Below are positions 60,638 through 64,000 of a stretch of 64,000 nucleotides of DNA, in pieces. The stretch spans positions 62,001-126,000 of the forward strand of contig CAJNDS010002627.1 of assembly GCA_905221605.1 (NCBI GenBank), in the 5' to 3' direction. Every line of letters begins with the position of its first letter. The first letter of the stretch is position 1. This DNA comes from Symbiodinium natans (taxonomy: Eukaryota; Sar; Dinophyceae; Suessiales; Symbiodiniaceae). The notes under the pieces were generated by a model. The model saw only the letters and a program-made list of their open reading frames with translations. It did no database searches and was not told the DNA's origin. A program made the translations under genes and the position numbers.

Positions 60638-61207
60638 CTATCGGCTCGGGGTTGTCAAACCTCGGGGAAGTGAGCTGTACGGGTCTGGCAAAAAGACGTC
60701 TTTCGACACATGACTGAAGTCAAAGCTTCCTTGGAGCTCGGGTCGGAAGTTCCAAGCTCCCAGCAGCTCGCGAACTATGGAGTAGCGGCACCAGAACCTG
60801 CAGACCCGGGCTAGGAACTCGCGTTGCGCAACGGAGCACGGTGCATCATGGGGTTTCGGCGGTCCTGTGGCGAGTCTGCCCGAGCCTGGACCCTCAGAGT
60901 TAAGATCAGTATCAGTATAAGCGAAGCACGACGGTGTTTCGGCAACCTCCAAATGCTGAGGTTCAGGCTTTCCAGGAGGGACTATAGGACTGAAATAATA
61001 CACGGGATTGGGATACCCAAGAAACCCAAAATTTGTAGCAACACGCAGAACAAACACAACTTCTATAGGGCCTATTGTGTACTGTTGCCGCGCCGTGAGA
61101 ATTTTGCTCCCCAAACATCTTCCTTCAGCGCGAGCCTGTAGCTGGTCAGCATTCGAAGATCTCCTTGCACCTTTTGTTCTGTTCTTGGGCTTTACAGGGT
61201 TTAGGGT
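60638..61207 (-). CDS. Coding-like fragment of 189 codons cut by telomeric repeat
   Basis: A minus-strand frame is open from inside the telomeric array at 61197-61228 down to a stop at 60638, next to a family C element. It contains no methionine, so it cannot be a complete gene. Its composition is convincingly protein-like, for example GFLGYPNPVYYFSPIVPPGK and RFWCRYSIVRELLGAWNFRP. It is best read as an internal exon or gene fragment joined to telomere repeats. Family unknown. Confidence 0.4.
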   Translation of the reverse strand, partial: TLNPVKPKNRTKGARRSSNADQLQARAEGRCLGSKILTARQQYTIGPIEVVFVLRVATNFGFLGYPNPVYYFSPIVPPGKPEPQHLEVAETPSCFAYTDTDLNSEGPGSGRLATGPPKPHDAPCSVAQREFLARVCRFWCRYSIVRELLGAWNFRPELQGSFDFSHVSKDVFLPDPYSSLPRGLTTPSR

Positions 61208-61228
61208 TTAGGGTTTAGGGTTTAGGGT
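61197..61228 (+). repeat. TTTAGGG array between two divergent coding-like fragments
   Basis: Four perfect units. The open frame to the left runs on the minus strand and the one to the right on the plus strand, both starting within the array. Confidence 0.95.
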
Positions 61229-61454
61229 AGGTATCGTTGGTCGTCCGTGGTTGGTCAACCTAGATGGGCATGGAGAAGGTCGCAGTGTACTGACAAACGT
61301 GTTGCACGTGTTCTCGATGAAACCATTCGACAACAAAATGGTTGACTTGCAATCCCATCACACATTGAATCAAGCTCCCATGTCATTCGATACGAAAGAG
61401 GCAAATATGAAGGTTTCCGAAACTAGGGGTACCTTTTCGGGGTCCTTTTCATAA
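61212..61454 (+). CDS. Coding-like fragment, 80 codons, telomere to MITE
   Basis: The frame opens inside the telomeric array and stays open through protein-like sequence (VNLDGHGEGRSVLTNVLHVF). Its final dozen codons and stop lie inside the family D element at 61413. No recognised domain; probably a gene fragment. Confidence 0.35.
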   Translation, partial: GLGFRVGIVGRPWLVNLDGHGEGRSVLTNVLHVFSMKPFDNKMVDLQSHHTLNQAPMSFDTKEANMKVSETRGTFSGSFS

Positions 61455-61501
61455 GAGAATCCTACTATTTGGGGACCTATAGTGGGTCCCTAATTTCGAA
61501 A
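61413..61501 (+). mobile_element. Inverted-repeat element, family D copy 5
   Basis: Ends GTTTCCGAAACTAGGGGTAC and CCCTAATTTCGAAAG are imperfectly complementary. The interior holds TTTTCGGGGTCC and GAATCCTACTATTTGGGG. The clearest copy of the family. Confidence 0.7.
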
Positions 61502-61623
61502 GTAAAGCCCATATGCGTTTATGCACGTTGCGCACCTTGCCATTGAGTCCGCAGTCTGATTGAGCCCAGCAGCATGTCGATGGATTCGGAGCCGTTGGCG
61601 ATGGGTCACACAACTACTATTTC

Positions 61624-61711
61624 CTAAAGAACCCTTAGAAAAGAAGAAAAAACAATCCCTATACTGCCCTTATGGCAAAGCATAATTTCCTTTTTTGGGG
61701 GGTTCTTAAGC
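61624..61711. mobile_element. Small inverted-repeat element, family B copy 2
   Basis: Ends CTAAAGAACCC and GGGTTCTTAAGC are complementary with one mismatch, as in the 2605-2691 copy; AT-rich interior. Confidence 0.5.
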
Positions 61712-62029
61712 AACTAGTAGACGAGCCCATGCTGCTATGCTCTATTCCGTGGGAGTGTGGGAAAGATTGCGGGGATGTCAGACCAGGGGCTTTGAGGACA
61801 CCAGATGAACTCGTGCCTTTCTCCACGTCCACCCATGTCGGTTCCACACATCCCAATAACCCGAACTCCAAAAAACCCACACCCCAGCCGAAGCAGCTCA
61901 GAATCGGACAACATCCAGTAGGATGAAGAGAAACGTGGTCGCAAATCCTAAGCTCGCCATGGACGCACAAGGCAGTCTACATAGATCTAGAGTTTGGGGA
62001 TGGTCTCAGCACGGACCTGGGCGCAAACC
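61712..62029. other. Spacer with competing frames
   Basis: An 84-codon plus frame (61672-61926) and a 103-codon minus frame (61659-61970) overlap. Neither is called. Confidence 0.35.
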
Positions 62030-62126
62030 TATACTCCCCATAGAACCCTAATAACAAAAATATGTCTTATATCCTCTTGGATTCTATATAAACAAAAATA
62101 ACAAATAATTCCCAAGGGGGAATTAG
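62030..62126. mobile_element. Small inverted-repeat element, family C copy 2
   Basis: Starts TATACTCCCCATAG and ends AAGGGGGAATTAG. The interior ATATCCTCTTGGATTCTATAT aligns with copy 1 at 60519. Confidence 0.6.
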
Positions 62127-62224
62127 AAACTCTGTGAAGGCTTCAAGCACTGCCTTCCTGAGCTCCCGGGGTGTAAGTTTCTCTTCTCGGCGTGGGCTTG
62201 ATGGCAGGGAGCTGCTGAGAATTT

Positions 62225-62380
62225 TGGTTTAGGGTTTAGTGTTTGGGGTTTAGGCTTTAGGGAATTTAGGGAATTTAGGGTTTAGGGTTTAGGGAATTTA
62301 GGGTTTAGGGTTTAGGGAGTTTTGGGAATTTTGGGAACTTTGGGTTTAGGGTTTAGGGTTTAGGGTTTAGGGTTTAGGGA
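62225..62380 (+). repeat. TTTAGGG block with TTTAGGGAA variants
   Basis: G-strand units, several expanded to nine bases (GAATTTAGG), then seven perfect units at 62341-62380. The sequence 62381-62820 shows scattered CATTCCAGACC(C/T)T phrases and no gene. Confidence 0.9.
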
Positions 62381-62820
62381 TCCCCTCAGGGTGCGCGTTC
62401 AGACCTTGAACCCACCATTGTAGACCCTAAACCGCGGTCTGCATGGGTCACACACGGACATCCCCGCACCATTTCAGACCCTAACATACCCTAACCATTC
62501 CAGACCTTTGCATGCAGGACTGCAGGATATGTTGCGCTAACCAAGGGTCTGAAGTGGTCCTGGGCTAGGGTCTTCAATTGTAGCCCTGACCATTCCAGAC
62601 CTTGCACATGTTGCGGGCAGGGTGCCACCATTTCATACCCTCGCAAACTGAGGGTACAGTTGTTTAGGGACCATCAATCCAACATGAAACTTTTTATTCA
62701 TCCGACTTAACACAAGACTCGAAACCATCCTACTCCCAGCAGCCACACTTCAAAAGTGCTACAGCATCCAAGTCCACGGAGCCCAAGGAGTATATAGAGT
62801 CCACCGCTCGAAGGACACCA

Positions 62821-63020
62821 TAAACCCTAAACCCTAAAACCCTAAAACCCTAAACCCTACACCCTAAACCCTAAACCCTAAAGCAAATTCCCTCGGCCCC
62901 CTTTGGCCCCCGGGCCGAAGAGCGCCATGGAGTCCCAGACCCCTCCGATGAAGACGAAAATCAGGACCTGACGGTTTAGGGGTTAGGGTTTAGGGTTTAG
63001 GGCTTAGGGTTTAGGGTTTA
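62821..63020. repeat. CCCTAAA array, spacer, TTTAGGG array
   Basis: C-strand units at 62821-62883 and G-strand units at 62970-63020 bound an 86-bp unique segment. Confidence 0.95.
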
Positions 63021-63955
63021 TGTTGTCTCAACAACGCGCATCCTGCGAGACTGCTTCTAGCAGCACCTATCATCCTCAAGGAAAGACGTCCGGATGAATT
63101 CAAGGTTCCATGGCTTGTCGGGAGGCATGATCGCTCATGATCAGAGTGACAGTGTTTCCCCTGTGGTAGCTTGGTATTGCAATGCTCATACTGAGGGAAG
63201 GCACGTGAAGTTGTAAACCTTCATGCGCGACTTGCTCTGTGCGACCAAAGTGTTGCCTTCTGATGCGCATACCATCCCAGGCAGGCCTGCCCCCCCGACA
63301 AACCCATGCATTCCTGCCCCCGGTGAAGGACCGGACATGACCCCTGTTTGGGTGCTACGTCGGCCCGCTCATAGCAGTTGGCAGACCTTGCCAGAACCTA
63401 GCACGGCCACCGGTGCGTGTCAAAACCCGGACAAAGCCCACCAAAGCTTGCGCAGAGCCAAAATTCACCTCCACCCGTGCTCGAGCGTGCCACTGGCATG
63501 CGCATTGTGACTGGTCGGGTTTTGCTGGAAGTGGTTTCGTTGAATTACGCTGACCTTGCTTGCATCAAGCTGGCGAGAACCGCAGAATCTTCATTACAAC
63601 TCGAAGATGCCGAAAAATCATAAGCATAACTGACCCTGCGACCCGGAAGCATGTTCCAAGCCCCGGTCCTCGCAAACAAAACTGCGCAGATTGCATGAGC
63701 AACGGCAACTTTGCATGTTTTGACACGTCGGATTCTGTATCTCTACGCAACCGAGTACTGTATGCATGAAGGTACAACTGTTAATCCGTATACATGAACG
63801 GATGTCCGATGTGCATCCCATGGCAAATCGCCCAAAAGGTGATGGCCCTGAGCTGAAGCCATCTGAAGCCTATATAGCATGCGCAGCCCCTCTGTAGAGA
63901 AACAACACATTCCTACTAGTCTTAGCTCAACATTCCCTGGACTGTACACATGAGG
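63021..63955. other. Terminal spacer, weak frames only
   Basis: A 95-codon frame (63223-63510) and a 68-codon frame (63417-63623) overlap on the plus strand. The end of the second is protein-like, but no family is recognisable. Confidence 0.35.
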
Positions 63956-64000
63956 GGGTTTCCAAAAACAGGGGTAGCTTGTTGGGGTCCTTGTGGGATC
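63956..64000 (+). mobile_element. Family D element cut by the window end
   Basis: Left end GGTTTCCAAAAACAGGGGTA followed by TTGTTGGGGTCCTTGTGGGATC matches the first half of family D. The remainder lies outside the window. Confidence 0.55.

Overview
This window looks like a low-density nuclear genome segment from a unicellular eukaryote. A dinoflagellate or related alga is my best guess. The reasons are plant/alveolate-type telomere repeats (TTTAGGG/CCCTAAA) scattered through most of the window, single-exon ankyrin and Helitron genes, many simple repeats, and no bacterial-style operons. The organism is inferred, not proven. A 100-base run of N at 14757-14856 shows this is a scaffolded assembly.

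Layout. 1-3.7 kb: islands of interstitial telomeric sequence (ITS) with short coding-like scraps between them. 4.06-5.85 kb (minus): an intact ankyrin-repeat gene whose start lies 5 bases from a telomeric array. 5.9-8.9 kb: AT-rich palindromic minisatellite and unannotatable sequence. 8.9-13.75 kb: dense ITS plus small inverted-repeat elements. 13.75-28.6 kb: an ITS-free block. It holds a 1.7-kb C-rich, almost G-free tract, one uninterrupted 3,851-codon Helitron gene (minus strand, OTU protease, Rep and Pif1-type helicase, zinc fingers), and a small coding-like region just upstream of it. 28.6-39.4 kb: a higher-order telomeric minisatellite, a direct segmental duplication with decayed reading frames, exon-like blocks, and more ITS. 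39.8-41.6 kb (minus): an intact 594-codon gene of unknown family with an N-terminal zinc ribbon and AT-hook. 41.7-64 kb: ITS, tandem repeats, several families of about 90-150-bp terminal-inverted-repeat elements, tRNA-like relics, and coding-like fragments that often begin or end exactly in telomeric repeats.

Only three genes are convincing as intact reading frames: the ankyrin protein, the Helitron protein and the zinc-ribbon/AT-hook protein. They show no sign of acting in one pathway. The Helitron protein would mobilise its own DNA by rolling-circle replication. The strongest genome-scale signal is structural. Much of the window reads as a patchwork of 0.2-2 kb unique segments joined by telomere repeats in both orientations, including one head-to-head junction of the kind left by telomere fusion. 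I could not identify promoters, terminators, replication origins, CRISPR arrays, rRNA genes or a convincing intact tRNA gene.
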